From: Tritrichomonas musculus
Taxonomy: Eukaryota; Parabasalia; Tritrichomonadida; Tritrichomonadidae
Length of the DNA stretch: 64,000 bases
Reading direction: 5' to 3'
Assembly: GCA_039105265.1 (NCBI GenBank)
Contig: JAPFFF010000013.1
Location: forward strand, 186,001-250,000
Shown here: piece after piece, positions 11,815 to 22,599 of the stretch
Layout of the letters: every line of letters starts with the position of its first letter
Numbering within the stretch: position 1 is the first letter of the stretch
Translations under genes and position numbers: made by a program
Notes under the pieces: model-generated
What the model was told of the DNA's origin: nothing
The model's database searches: none
Seen by the model: the letters and a program-made list of their open reading frames with translations, nothing else

Positions 11815-12005
11815 TTTTAGCCGATATTATTGTTATGAAAATAATACCGGCAAAAAACCTAACGTTCGATATAAATTTACCACTTTTGTATCGATACTTC
11901 GGCTTTTTATCGATTAATACCGTTACCTGGGTTTAGAGTAAGTAATATCGATAATTAACGGGAAAATAACCTTTATCGGAGAGGATCGATACCCAGCCAT
12001 GCCTG
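11815..12005. mobile_element. Solitary hAT-like terminal region
   Basis: On the minus strand the segment begins CAGGCATGGCTGGGTATCGA at 12005. It then repeats short TATCGAT-type motifs at least five times and contains a small hairpin (GCCGATATTATT against AATAATACCGGC). A CAGG-G-type start followed by many ATCGATAC repeats is a common layout of hAT subterminal regions. No transposase or partner end is visible, so this is a remnant. It is a pattern-based call. Confidence 0.4.
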
Positions 12006-13250
12006 ACAAGTAAGAATAAACATATATTTATATCAATTCTATTATATAATTAAAAATAAATAGAGCGGTTGTCCATTTGTAAAGTATTGAAAAATATTAA
12101 AAAAGGCTAATTGGCTTATAATATTTTATATTTGTGGTTAAAATATATGGTTTGCTCAGATATATTCCGTTGATTATGAGAAAAAAAATTTCAATATAAA
12201 AATAAAAGTGTTTTAAAAATTTTATATTTCTCACAAAATTATAGACCCGATTTTCTCTTCATTATTTCATTCCTTTTTATAAATTACTTTATTTTTCATA
12301 TTTTATCTTTTATGAGTTTATTTGAAGATTGAATTTTTGTATTATTATTTTTGGTCAATTCAAATTTTCAATTAAATTTTTCAATTTATTCATTTTTTAA
12401 AATATTTTTATAATGATACGAAAAGGAGATATTGATTTCATAATTATATAAAAAAATAATTTATACTAATATTATTGTAATTTTGGATGATTGATAAATT
12501 GATTGAATCATAAAAGAAAATATATTTTTTTTAGATAAAAAACTAATTTCCCAGATGCCAGCTATAAATCCTTATTTTATAATCTTTCGTTAAACTTTCC
12601 TGATTCACATGCGATTTCTGAATCAAGTTTTCCTATCAATATTATCTAAAGATCAAAATTGATTATCTTATTTAAATAATTATTTCGATCTTTTAATCAC
12701 AATCGTTCAAGATGCAAGTCTTCTCAGTTTTTCTGATATATCTATTCAAATATTCATTCAATTGTTATTCCAATTGGAATACCTGTTGGCGAAAAAAAAT
12801 TTACTTTATTTATAAATTTGATAAAGACACTTTTTGAGCGTAGCTCAAAAAGCGGCTATCTTGTTATTTATTAAAAAAAAAAAAAAAAAATATATATATT
12901 TCAAAACCCAAAAATTTATCATTGAATTTTTTAATTCAATAAGTATTCTATTTTATAATTTTTTTTCCCATACTTTTTTTAATGTTATTGTAAATATAAT
13001 TTTATTTCATTATTTATCAAGGAAGTATAACGATTATTTTAAAATTATAATGTTTGATTTTCAAAGTATATCATATTACAATATTATGCAAATTTATTAA
13101 ATAAAAAATATTCAGATATATATTCATTAATCAAAAATGTTAAAATATGATTTTTTAATTCTTTTTTCAATTTGAATAATAATATTAACATGTAAATTAT
13201 ATTTTTACTTTAATCGATTATTTGAAAAAAGTGACCAAATTTAAAATTGC
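12006..13250. other. AT-rich intergenic DNA
   Basis: No supported gene. The frame at about 12834-13100 crosses a 17-bp poly-A and is Phe/Ile/Lys low complexity. GAGCGTAGCTCAAAAAG at 12836 is a direct near-copy of a motif at 11225. Confidence 0.5.
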
Positions 13251-13467
13251 TAGTACCAAGAAAAAGTGGATGACTTCGCGAAAAACTGGGTGACGCATTC
13301 AATTTCTATAAATTTTGAATAAAAATAATGATCGTTCTAGTTTATAACATAAATTTGAATTTGAATTAATTTTCACAATTTTTTTTCTATAGATTGAGAA
13401 GATTCTATCAAAAAATTGAATTCGTCACCTAGTTTTTCGCTTCGTCGCCTACTTTTTCCCGTTACTA
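13251..13467. mobile_element. MITE-like element with ~55-bp imperfect inverted ends
   Basis: The left arm (13251-13307) starts TAGTACCAAGAAAAAGT. The right arm, read on the minus strand from 13467, starts TAGTAACGGGAAAAAGT. Both continue with GCGAAAAACT, GGTGACG and ATTCAATTT at matching positions. The ~110-bp interior is AT-rich. No TSD is evident beyond a possible TA. Confidence 0.55.
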
Positions 13468-13680
13468 TATTAAAATTATTATCTTCTTTTCAACCAATTT
13501 ACATTGAAATGTTTTCAAAAAGTTAAACTTTTTATAAAAGGAGGATAATCTTTTTGAGTATTCTGATGGCAACATGTTTAAAAAAACCTCAGAATAATTT
13601 TGTGAACATTCAAAAAAAATATTGAAAACATTTTATAAATTTTTTGAATATTTTATTGAAATAACTTAATTATTTTTTAA

Positions 13681-14928
13681 ATGTCTTCTTTTAATGTTCC
13701 TGTTAAAAAAGGATTAATGAGCTTTCCTACACCTCCTTCAATAATCACACTTGTTTTGAAGGTTGAATCAAAAAATGCAATACAAGAATTATTTGATTTT
13801 TTTAGTAAGTCTGTAGCTTGCCTTCACTTTCGTTATATTGATGATTGCAACCTTGAATATAACAAAAACAAGATTTTTCAATATACAATTCCTTCAGAGT
13901 TAACAGATCTTGGAAAAATATGTTCTTATGTTGGTCATAATTTTACTCCACCAAAAGAAGAATCTTTTGGATCAATTGCAATTAATGAAGAAAATAAAAT
14001 AATTGCTTTAAATGTTTCTCATAGGTTTTGTGATGGAGGATTTTTTAAATTTCTTCTTGATAAATTCAATAAACATGAATTCCCAGAGCAACTTCCAATA
14101 TTACCACGATTCTCTGCAGAAATATTCAGAAATGAAATTAATGATGCTCCAGATATCAAATCATTATTTAATGATCCAAGCATTTTTAGATTAATTCCTA
14201 ACAAAATAACCACGAAAACACATCCAAGTTCTTATTTTATAAACTATGACATTAAAATGAAAGCCAATGAATTCAAAGCATATGATGAATCCAAAAATTC
14301 ACCAAGAAGTATCACTGATTTGATGTATTTATCGCATTATTTTGCATCTGCCTGCTACAAAGAGAAACTTTTTGACAAATTTTCTGTTGCTACAATTATT
14401 GATCTAAGAGAATCATTAAATTACAAACCAGACTTTTTGAATTGTTACCAATGTGCACAAATTATTCCTACAGTGTCAAATATCTCACCAAATGACAAAT
14501 TATCAGATTTAAGCATAAGGCTAAGAAATGATTTGAAATTACAGCGTAAGCAAAATAAACAATTCGCAATGCTTAAAGCAAAATGTGATATAAATTCAAT
14601 TGTTCATGGAATAATGTTATATTATTCAGCTGTAGGTGTAATGAACATCAAAAGACCAATTATTGATGCTTATGCAGGAATTCTCGTAAATTGCTCAAAT
14701 CCAAAATCGATTTCTGTAGTCAATGATCAAGTGACATTATTTAACTGGTCTGTTAGAGACGATGAAAGAAAGAAAAATGATTTTACAACACAAATCTTAT
14801 ATAATCCAAACATTTTCGATTCAAGTGAGATGAGTTTATATGGAAGAAGAATCAAATACTTTTTGCATAATATTTCCCTTGATCAAAAAATTGGAGATGT
14901 TTATAACATAATCAAAAAGGTTAAATAA
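13681..14928 (+). CDS. Acyltransferase-like protein (condensation/AATase-type HxxxDGG)
   Basis: A 415-residue protein starting at an ATG after an A/T-rich leader. The key feature is HRFCDGG at residues 114-120, matching the HxxxD(G) active site of CoA-dependent acyltransferases (BAHD enzymes, chloramphenicol acetyltransferase, NRPS condensation domains, alcohol acetyltransferases). In these the His acts as general base. The motif sits about 110 residues in, as expected for this fold. A hydrophobic N-terminal strand region and a C-terminal region with a possible latch (LFNWSVRDDER) fit the two-lobed family. I cannot predict the acceptor (alcohol, amine or sugar). No signal peptide or membrane segment is seen, so it is probably cytosolic. 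It lies alone between transposon-derived regions and appears intact. Confidence 0.65.
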   Translation: MSSFNVPVKKGLMSFPTPPSIITLVLKVESKNAIQELFDFFSKSVACLHFRYIDDCNLEYNKNKIFQYTIPSELTDLGKICSYVGHNFTPPKEESFGSIAINEENKIIALNVSHRFCDGGFFKFLLDKFNKHEFPEQLPILPRFSAEIFRNEINDAPDIKSLFNDPSIFRLIPNKITTKTHPSSYFINYDIKMKANEFKAYDESKNSPRSITDLMYLSHYFASACYKEKLFDKFSVATIIDLRESLNYKPDFLNCYQCAQIIPTVSNISPNDKLSDLSIRLRNDLKLQRKQNKQFAMLKAKCDINSIVHGIMLYYSAVGVMNIKRPIIDAYAGILVNCSNPKSISVVNDQVTLFNWSVRDDERKKNDFTTQILYNPNIFDSSEMSLYGRRIKYFLHNISLDQKIGDVYNIIKKVK

Positions 14929-15530
14929 ATTTTTGGTATAAAAATATTTTAACTATTTTTTGCTTTTAATATCTTATTAAATAGGTAATTATTAAATTAA
15001 GAAGGTTTACTATTTATATTTTGAAAATCGATTTTAAAATAAAAAAGCTTCATAAAGACATGCTAAATCTTTTATCAGCCTTTTTTTTTTTTTTTTTTTT
15101 GTAAATTAAATTTTTCTATTATTAACTTGTAGGTGTAAAGATAGAGAAAAACTGAATAAATTTATATAATAACATCATAATATGTCAAATATTATTTAAT
15201 GCATATTATTTTCATTTTGTAATATGAATATAAACCATTATATTTTCTGTAATATATCAACCATATAATTTATTGAAAATTCAATTCTTTGAAATTGCAA
15301 ATATATATATATTTATAAATATGAAAAATATATTTAATTTTTTAATTTTATACTATATTTATATTAGTAAAAAACAAAAATATAATATAATATTTCAAAA
15401 AAATATAAATTTATGAATAATATTTTCAAAATTAATAAAATTAAATTGCGTAAATTATTTTTTTTAATACAATTTTTTGAATAACTCTAATAATCAGTGA
15501 AAAAGTTGAGTAGTTGCCTTATAGAATGAT
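14929..15530. other. AT-rich intergenic DNA with a long poly-T
   Basis: Contains an uninterrupted T tract at about 15083-15102 and AT microsatellites near 15300. No gene seen. Confidence 0.6.
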
Positions 15531-17268
15531 GCTCCTAATTATGATGAAAATTATCTTCTCGGATCTCAATATGACTGCCCAAAAAGAAAATCAATTCACG
15601 AATATATGTTCATGAACATCAAATCATATGATAAACAAATTTTATATTATTTAATTAATTTCGATTATGCTGATCAAAAAATTCCATATTAAGAATTATT
15701 TAATGGCTTAAAAAATAATTATTACATCAATTCCTTTTAACATGAACAGATATATCATCCTAATACAGTTACAATTTGTTCATCTGCAAAAAAAATGAGC
15801 AAAGTTGCTTTTATTGATTATTCAATGATTAGACACATATTTTTTGAATTTCCTTTTTCTATATCTCAAATTGGACCAATGCTCTTTCAAAAATCAATTC
15901 CTCCTTCTGTAACCCAAATCGGAAATACAAAATTCATTAATTATAATACATTCTTCTGTAACACATATCGGCAAATCGGCTTTCAGAGGTTGCTCTTCAT
16001 TAGCAAAAGTATCAATTCCTCCGTTTAAAGTTTGTCCACTAATTATAAAGTGAAGTGATATGAATAGAATTTGACACCAGCATTTTCTAATCTTATATCA
16101 AATGTTGAATTGATTACTAACATTGTTGATTTTTTTTTTAAGTAACTATCATCACCGTGGATTAGGTTTTTTCCGTAAAATTGAAAAAATACTATTTTTT
16201 TTTTTTGAAAAATAGTATCAAACAAACCTTGTCAAATTTATCGATATTCAATATTTTTCAGAGCAACAAAGTGATTATTCTATTTCTTCTTAATTTAGGA
16301 ATAATTACACTTGACGAATCCATTTAATAAATTCTTCTTCAGTTGTTTCTATTAAAGAAGGAACATTAAAAAATTGTTTTTCATTGGCACAAATAACAAT
16401 ATCTTCTTCTTTAAAATAGATCGAAAAGAATGCTTTCCAAGATTGTAAATCACTTAATAGTATATCAATTCCATCTGGCATTACATCAATTGCTGATTAT
16501 GCTTTTAAAGGTTGTTGTAAACTTTGCAAAATATTAATTCCGACTTCTGTAACATCAATTGGCATTTGCTCTTTTAAGAAATGTTCATCTCTAAGAAGTT
16601 TTCCACTACATTCATTTATATCGATGATTAGTTGCAATGCTTTTGAAGATTGCACATCATTGACGCAAATAGAAATCCCGCCCTCAGTTACATCAATTGA
16701 AAATAACACATTTCTTCATTGTGCTAATTTGACTAAAGTTATTATTCCTCCTTCTATTGCAACAATTGGAGATAATGCATTTGATGGCTGTAAAATATTG
16801 ACGAAAATATCTATTCCTTCTTCAGTTACTTCAATTGGAAAAAGTGCTTTTCGTGAATGTAAATTGTTGGCCGAAATGACAATTCCTTCTTCTGTAAAAT
16901 TTATTGGAGAGAATGCCTTTAATAATTGTTACTCAGTGAAGAGAATCGTAATTAATGCTTCTATATCAAAAATAGAAATAAATACTTTTTATCAATGCTG
17001 CAGTTTACAAGAAATTATTTTTCCATCTACACTTGTTTCAATCGATGATTTTGCTTTTGCAAATTGCTATTCTCTTGCTCAATTAAATTTTCCTCTTTCT
17101 TTAAGGTCAATTTCTTTGTGTGCTTTTTATGGATGTTCATATTTGAAAAAAGTGTCACTTCCATCAGCTTTAGATGAAAAAGTTTTTTTTTTTTTTTTTT
17201 TCAAATGTAATAATTTAAAGAATTTGATAACAAAATATAATTACTTCTTTCGTGAAATCATTAATTAA
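15531..17268 (+). pseudogene. BspA-like LRR_5 gene, 5' part decayed
   Basis: The 5' third (about 15531-15790) reads as DUF3447-like protein in broken frames (NIKSYDKQILYYLINF, ELFNGLKNNYYINSF). From about 15840 LRR_5 repeats appear across frame changes (SISQIG, SVTQIGNTKF). A long frame resumes near 16330, broken by a TAG at about 16417. From 16420 to 17268 nine or so repeats of about 23 residues are continuous, with the pattern NAF-x-C-x-SL-x-x-I-x-IP-x-SVTSIG. An internal ATG at 16624 could start a 214-residue product. The frame degenerates after an 18-bp T tract near 17180-17200. The layout (DUF3447-like head, LRR tail) is that of the intact gene at 53030-55294. Confidence 0.7.
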
Positions 17269-17439
17269 TGCAATGAAAATATGCAGAAATAATTGTATGA
17301 AAAATTGATTGTCAAAATAGAACTCTTTGATAACTTTTTGCTCTCAAATTATGATCGTTTTTTTATAAAATAAAAAAAAAGATCAAGCTGCACTCACTAT
17401 TTTTACAACTATATATCCTTCTTTCAAGCAAAAAAACAG

Positions 17440-17669
17440 AAACAAAAGTTTTAAAGTGCCCCAAAAAAATAGGGGTCTCATTCAATAAAATAGGGGTCGA
17501 CGATCAAGTTAAGAAAAAATTGAATATTTTTTCAGAAAATATAATTTTAAGAAAAAAAAATTTTTTCAAATATTTTTTTCTCAAAATAAATTTTTATTAT
17601 CGTTTTCCCTTGAAATTAATTATTTTTTGAATCGACCCCCCTTTATTTCTCTCACTTTACATACATTTT
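17440..17669. other. Intergenic segment with weak inverted repeat
   Basis: AAATAGGGGTCGA near 17491 is imperfectly mirrored by TCGACCCCCCTTTATTT near 17634. A preceding near-copy AATAGGGGTC occurs near 17471. Possibly a small MITE; no TSD identified. Confidence 0.3.
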
Positions 17670-17846
17670 GATAATTGCCCTTCTTATAAGGCCAAATGTG
17701 TGTCAGAATATTTGACTCAGAAAAAGTTTTCAATTGCACCTCATCCTGCATATAGCCCGGATTTAAGTCCGTCTGACTTCTACCTGTTTGGTAAACTAAA
17801 GGATAAGCATTCTGTCAGATTCCAATTACTATCCTCGAGTGTGTGA
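17670..17846 (+). pseudogene. Mariner transposase catalytic-end fragment
   Basis: A short open frame reads DNCPSYKAKCVSEYL, then FSIAPHPAYSPDLSPSDFYL, then FGKLKDKHSVRF, ending at a TGA. HPAYSPDLSPSDFYLFG is the diagnostic C-terminal signature of mariner transposases and includes the third catalytic Asp. The leading HFDN-like residues contain the second Asp. The distance between the two is close to the 34 residues of the DD34D class. The N-terminal domains are absent, so this is a remnant, apparently not from the same copy as 8312-8767. Confidence 0.7.
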
Positions 17847-18078
17847 TTTTGTTCTTTCTCGTTGCTTCTCTATTTCAGTTACAAATTCAATGTAATTGGC
17901 AATGGAAGGTCAATTATGTACACCATTGTACTTAGCTTCAGGAATAATTTGCAAGTGAGCAATCCCATTTTAATAAAAAAGCTATTCTATTTTGTTCATT
18001 CTAGTATTGATCATTAAATAAAGAAGCTTTCATTTTCGAATATTAAAAATAATATGATATCATATTAAAAAATCTTTA
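17847..18078. other. Short intergenic spacer
   Basis: Lies between the mariner remnant and the 3' end of the convergent LRR gene. No feature seen. Confidence 0.5.
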
Positions 18079-21000
18079 CTAATTATTCAAAGGAGGAGAA
18101 TGATGCTGTAATAAAGCATCATAATTAATTTGTAAATTATTGTTATGATCTCTTATTCTCTTCTTCCTAATCATCACAATTCCAACAATTACAAATGCAA
18201 CAATAGCAATTGTAATGCATCCAATGACAATCATTGCGATTTCAAGTCCATTCAATCTCAATTTGATTCCACAGAAAACGTCATGATCATAAGAAACAAA
18301 CTCCAATTTCTGATGTTTTGGAAACACGTGTGACCCACAAAATGGTTCTGAACTACCATAATAATAAACCTTTGAAAAAGATGTATTAGCGAATGCTTCA
18401 TTATTCATTTGAATATTATTGCTTTGAATGACTAATTCAAAAAAATTATTGCATGAATAAAAAGCTCTTTCACCAATGATTTTCACTGAACTTGGAATCT
18501 CCAATGTTCCAGACAAACAATAGCAATCTTTGAAAGCATAATTATCAATGAATTGGAGGTTGTTTGGCAGACTTAAATAAGACAATCCTGAGCATTTTTC
18601 AAATGCACTGGATTCAATCAAAATGACATTTCCTGTTATGAATAAATTTGTCAATTTTTCACATCGATAAAATGCTTTGAAGCCAATTTTAACCACACTC
18701 AAAGGAATGTGTAACGAGCCAATCAAATTCAAGCAATCAGAAAAAACAGAAGATTCAATTATTTCAATATCTGGCAAATGTAGTTCACAATTGAATCCAG
18801 CACAATAAGAAAAGGCGCCTGAACCGATACTCACAACTGTTTCTGGTATTTTTAATTCGCCTTTTAATGAAGCGCAATCGAAGAAAGAATTGTCACCGAT
18901 CGAAGTGAGAAACTTTGGAAGAATCAACTTATTGAAGCCAACACAACGATTAAATGCATTTGATTTGATCGTTGAAACTTGATCGGGAATGGTCAGTGAT
19001 CCAGTGAATTTGCTGCACATGTAAAAAGTACTCTCTTCAATAGTAGTGATGTTTTTTGATAATGTCAAAAAGCCGTTGAATCCATGGCAATTTTGAAAGG
19101 CACATTTGCCGATATGTTGGACAGAGTTGGGGATGATTAAATTGCCTGTTAATTGCTGGCAATTATCAAATGCATATTCGCCAATTGATATAACAGAATC
19201 AGGTATTTTTAATAAACTTTTAAGGCCAGAACAATCTTTAAATGTTCTTTCATAAATTTTCGTCAAATTTGCTAAAATTGTCAAATTTGAAAATGATTTA
19301 CAACCTTCAAAAGCACCACTATGAATTGTAATGGCAAATTGAGGAATTATTAAAGAGCCGGTGAAACTAGAGCAACCTTTAAAAGCATCATATTTAATAA
19401 CCTGAAGATTGCTTGGTAATCTCAATAATCCAGTAAAACTGCAGCAGCCATAGAAAGTTGATTCGGCAATTTTTGTGATTTTGTCAGGAATATTTAAAGA
19501 ACCAGCCAATTTAGAACAATTATAAAAGGCTTTTGAATTAATTTCAATCAAATCACTATGAAGTGCCAAGTTTCCTTTTAAATTGCTGCAGTTGTAAAAT
19601 GTGCTGAATTCAATTGTATTGGCTGATTTTGATAACTTTAAAGAGCCAGAAAAACCGTAACAATTATAAAAAGCACTATTTCCAATTGATGTAACTGAAT
19701 CAGGAATTATCAAATCAAATGTTAATCCATAACAGTTATCAAATGCATGATATCCAATTGTTTTAACTGAATTATACATTGACAAATAACTAGAAAAACC
19801 ACAGCAATGATAAAAGGCAAGATTGCCAATAGTCTCAACTAAAGAAGGAATTGATAAAGGACCTGAAAATCCTTCACAACCGTTAAATGCATCAGATCCA
19901 ATTGACTCAAGTTTATCAGGTAAATGCAAATTGCCAACAAATCCATAACAATGATAAAACGTGCCACTTTCAATACTTTTGATTTTTGAAGAAATTTTCA
20001 AATTTCCGTTGAATCCAGAACAGCCATAGAAAGCATCGTCGCCGAGATAGGTAACAGAGTCTGGAATGTTTAAAGATCCATTAAATCCATAACAATCTCT
20101 AAATGCTTTTGAACCAATTGAAACAGCATTATTAAGAATGATTAGTTCACCTTTCATTTCACGGCATCCAATGAAAGCTCCAGAACCGATATCTACAACA
20201 GAATCAGGAATCGACAAACCAGAAAAACCGCTACAATAAGAAAAAGTGTTATTTTCAATTCTCTCTATAGAAGAAGGAATTGTTAATTGGCCGGTAAAAC
20301 CGGTACATTCATAAAAAGCTTCATATCCTATTGTTTTTGTATTGTCAGGTATTTTCAGGTTGCCAGAGAGTCTCCAACATTCGTAAAATGCTCTCGGACC
20401 GATAGACTCAAGAGCTTCACAAAGTGTCAAATTTCCATTGAATCCAATGCAGTGATAAAAAGCGCCAAAACCGATAGATTTAACAAAAGAAGGAATGATT
20501 ATTGATCCATTGAAACTGTAACAGTAGAAAAATGCATAAGAACCAATTTTTTCCAATTTGTCAGGCAATTTTAATTCACCATGTAAATTGAAGCAATTGT
20601 AAAAAGCACTTTCTCCAATTTCGGTTACGGTTTTTGGCAAATCTAACGTTCCTTGAAGATTTTCACAATCGCAAAAAGCATTATCTTTAATAAACTCAAT
20701 TTGTCCTTCAAAAATTAAAGTTTCATTGAATCCAGAACAAGAACAAAAAACGTCGGATTCAATTTTTGTGACAAATTTTGGAATTTTCAGAGAGCCCACA
20801 AATTTTGAACAGCCATGAAAAGCGCCTGATTCAATTGTTTTCAAATTTGATGGTAAAATTAAAGAGCCGCTAAAGCCAGAACAACCGTAAAACGCTCCAG
20901 ACTTGATTGAAGTAACGGTTGATGGAATATTCAATTTTCCGGTGAATCCAGAACAACCGTGAAAAGTGTCAGATTCAATCACATTCAATAAATTAGGCAA

Positions 21001-22209
21001 ATTTAATTGCCCACTTAATCCAGAACAGCCGTAAAAAGCGCCGGATTGAATGCTATTGCTACTGGTCAATATAGAAAGGCTTGAAAAGCCAGAACAGTTG
21101 CAAAACGAAAAAGATCCAATTGACTTGATATTTGAAGGAATGGTCAGTTTGCCATTCAATTTTGAACAGCCTGAAAAAGTTTCATCGTTAATGATTTGAA
21201 TGATTTGTGGTATAGTTAACGATCCAGTGAGTGATTTGCAGCCATGAAAAGCCCCCGATCCGATTGATTGAATGTTTTCATGTAAAATTAATTGACCATT
21301 AAAACCAGAACAACCGTAAAACGCATTTGATTCAATTCTTTCAATTGAATCTGGAATTTTTAAATCACCATAAAAATGGGAACAACAATAAAAAGTTTCT
21401 CTTTCAATATATTTCAATGATGATGGAATATCTAATCGGCATGAAAATCCAGAACATCCATAAAAGGCGGATTCTTCAATTGTTCTTATTGAATTAGGAA
21501 GTTCTAAAGAGGTAAATCCGGAACAATTGTAAAATGCCCATGAATAAATATTATTAATATTTTTTGAGAGGATTAAAGAAGAAAAGCCATGGCAATTAGA
21601 AAAAGAACTTGATTCAATTGTTGATATTGAATCTGGGATAATTAAAGTTCCAGTGAAACCAGAACATCCTTCAAACGCATGGCTTCCAATCGATTGAACA
21701 GAATTGGGTATATTTAATACACATGAAAAGCCAGAACATCCATAAAAGGCGGATTCGTCAATTGTTCTTATTGAATTAGGAAGTTCTAAAGAGGTAAATC
21801 CGGAACAATTGAAAAATGCCCATGAATAAATATTATTAATATTTTTTGAGAGGATTAAAGAAGAAAAGCCATGACAATTAGAAAAAGAACTTGATTCAAT
21901 TGTTGATATTGAATCTGGGATAATTAAAGTTCCAGTGAAACCAGAACATCCTTCAAACGCATGGCTTCCAATCGATTGAACAGAATTGGGTATATTTAAT
22001 AAACCTGAAAAGCCAGAACATCCATAAAATGCATATTCACCAATGTGAATTACGGATGAAGGTATATTCAATGAACCAATAAATTCAGTACAATTAAAAT
22101 ATTCGTTTTTGTTGATCTCTTTTGTAGAATTTGAAATTATTAATTCACCTGAATAGCATTTATTTGATGAAGAAATTTTTAATATCAAAAGAGGAAACAA
22201 AAAGTTCAT
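18079..22209 (-). CDS. BspA-like LRR_5 surface membrane protein, 1,376 aa
   Basis: Starts at an ATG with a hydrophobic N-terminus (MNFLFPLLILKIS) suited to be a signal peptide. More than 50 LRR_5 repeats of about 23-25 residues follow, each of the form AFYGCSGF-x-G-x-L-x-IP-x-SV-x-x-IG. Near the C-terminus one transmembrane helix is visible (AMIVIGCITIAIVAFVIVGI), then a basic stop-transfer RKKRIRDH and a cytoplasmic tail of about 25 residues containing INYDALL. This is the architecture of trichomonad BspA-like proteins, thought to act at the cell surface in adhesion or recognition. The ectodomain would be outside the cell. Residues near the N-terminus contain an almost identical tandem 94-residue duplication. 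The gene is intact, in contrast to the decayed relatives at 15.5 and 47.6 kb. Confidence 0.9.
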   Translation of the reverse strand: MNFLFPLLILKISSSNKCYSGELIISNSTKEINKNEYFNCTEFIGSLNIPSSVIHIGEYAFYGCSGFSGLLNIPNSVQSIGSHAFEGCSGFTGTLIIPDSISTIESSSFSNCHGFSSLILSKNINNIYSWAFFNCSGFTSLELPNSIRTIDESAFYGCSGFSCVLNIPNSVQSIGSHAFEGCSGFTGTLIIPDSISTIESSSFSNCHGFSSLILSKNINNIYSWAFYNCSGFTSLELPNSIRTIEESAFYGCSGFSCRLDIPSSLKYIERETFYCCSHFYGDLKIPDSIERIESNAFYGCSGFNGQLILHENIQSIGSGAFHGCKSLTGSLTIPQIIQIINDETFSGCSKLNGKLTIPSNIKSIGSFSFCNCSGFSSLSILTSSNSIQSGAFYGCSGLSGQLNLPNLLNVIESDTFHGCSGFTGKLNIPSTVTSIKSGAFYGCSGFSGSLILPSNLKTIESGAFHGCSKFVGSLKIPKFVTKIESDVFCSCSGFNETLIFEGQIEFIKDNAFCDCENLQGTLDLPKTVTEIGESAFYNCFNLHGELKLPDKLEKIGSYAFFYCYSFNGSIIIPSFVKSIGFGAFYHCIGFNGNLTLCEALESIGPRAFYECWRLSGNLKIPDNTKTIGYEAFYECTGFTGQLTIPSSIERIENNTFSYCSGFSGLSIPDSVVDIGSGAFIGCREMKGELIILNNAVSIGSKAFRDCYGFNGSLNIPDSVTYLGDDAFYGCSGFNGNLKISSKIKSIESGTFYHCYGFVGNLHLPDKLESIGSDAFNGCEGFSGPLSIPSLVETIGNLAFYHCCGFSSYLSMYNSVKTIGYHAFDNCYGLTFDLIIPDSVTSIGNSAFYNCYGFSGSLKLSKSANTIEFSTFYNCSNLKGNLALHSDLIEINSKAFYNCSKLAGSLNIPDKITKIAESTFYGCCSFTGLLRLPSNLQVIKYDAFKGCSSFTGSLIIPQFAITIHSGAFEGCKSFSNLTILANLTKIYERTFKDCSGLKSLLKIPDSVISIGEYAFDNCQQLTGNLIIPNSVQHIGKCAFQNCHGFNGFLTLSKNITTIEESTFYMCSKFTGSLTIPDQVSTIKSNAFNRCVGFNKLILPKFLTSIGDNSFFDCASLKGELKIPETVVSIGSGAFSYCAGFNCELHLPDIEIIESSVFSDCLNLIGSLHIPLSVVKIGFKAFYRCEKLTNLFITGNVILIESSAFEKCSGLSYLSLPNNLQFIDNYAFKDCYCLSGTLEIPSSVKIIGERAFYSCNNFFELVIQSNNIQMNNEAFANTSFSKVYYYGSSEPFCGSHVFPKHQKLEFVSYDHDVFCGIKLRLNGLEIAMIVIGCITIAIVAFVIVGIVMIRKKRIRDHNNNLQINYDALLQHHSPPLNN
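21452..22015 (-). repeat. Tandem 282-bp duplication inside the BspA-like gene
   Basis: Two copies of a 282-bp unit (94 codons, four LRRs) lie head to tail. They differ at only a few bases. The period is set by GAACATCC at 21452 and 21734, a multiple of three, so the frame is kept. This points to recent unequal exchange. Confidence 0.85.
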
Positions 22210-22599
22210 TAGTTTTTTGAAGTAATCTGGAATTGAAAAATTTGAATTAGATATTTATAGTTTTTTTATAAATATAAAATTATATAAATAATAAAGTAAT
22301 TTAAATTATAAAATATTTTAAAATATCAATATTATAAATATGATTTTCATTATTTTAATTGATAAAAAGCGAAATATCGCTTTTATTTTAATATAATTGC
22401 CAATTATGTGCTGAAACAAATATTTGAAAAATTTAATATGTTATATCTTAACATTGGATGATTATTTAGATTTATTTTATCATTTTATATATATTAAACA
22501 ATAAATATATTTAAAAAAATGAATTTATAATTAAGATTGTCGTGATAAATATTAAAAAAAAAAAAAAAATATTTCATTCAATAAGAAAATTTTTGTTTA
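22210..22599. other. AT-rich intergenic DNA
   Basis: Spacer upstream of the BspA-like gene and downstream of the next minus-strand gene. Contains a poly-A tract at about 22554-22568. No feature seen. Confidence 0.6.

Noticed and set aside
12834-13100. 88-codon plus-strand frame
   Set aside because: It crosses a 17-bp poly-A and is Phe/Ile/Lys low complexity without any domain.
17460-17655. Possible MITE around AATAGGGGTC repeats
   Set aside because: Arms are short and imperfect and no target duplication was found; kept only as a weak note.
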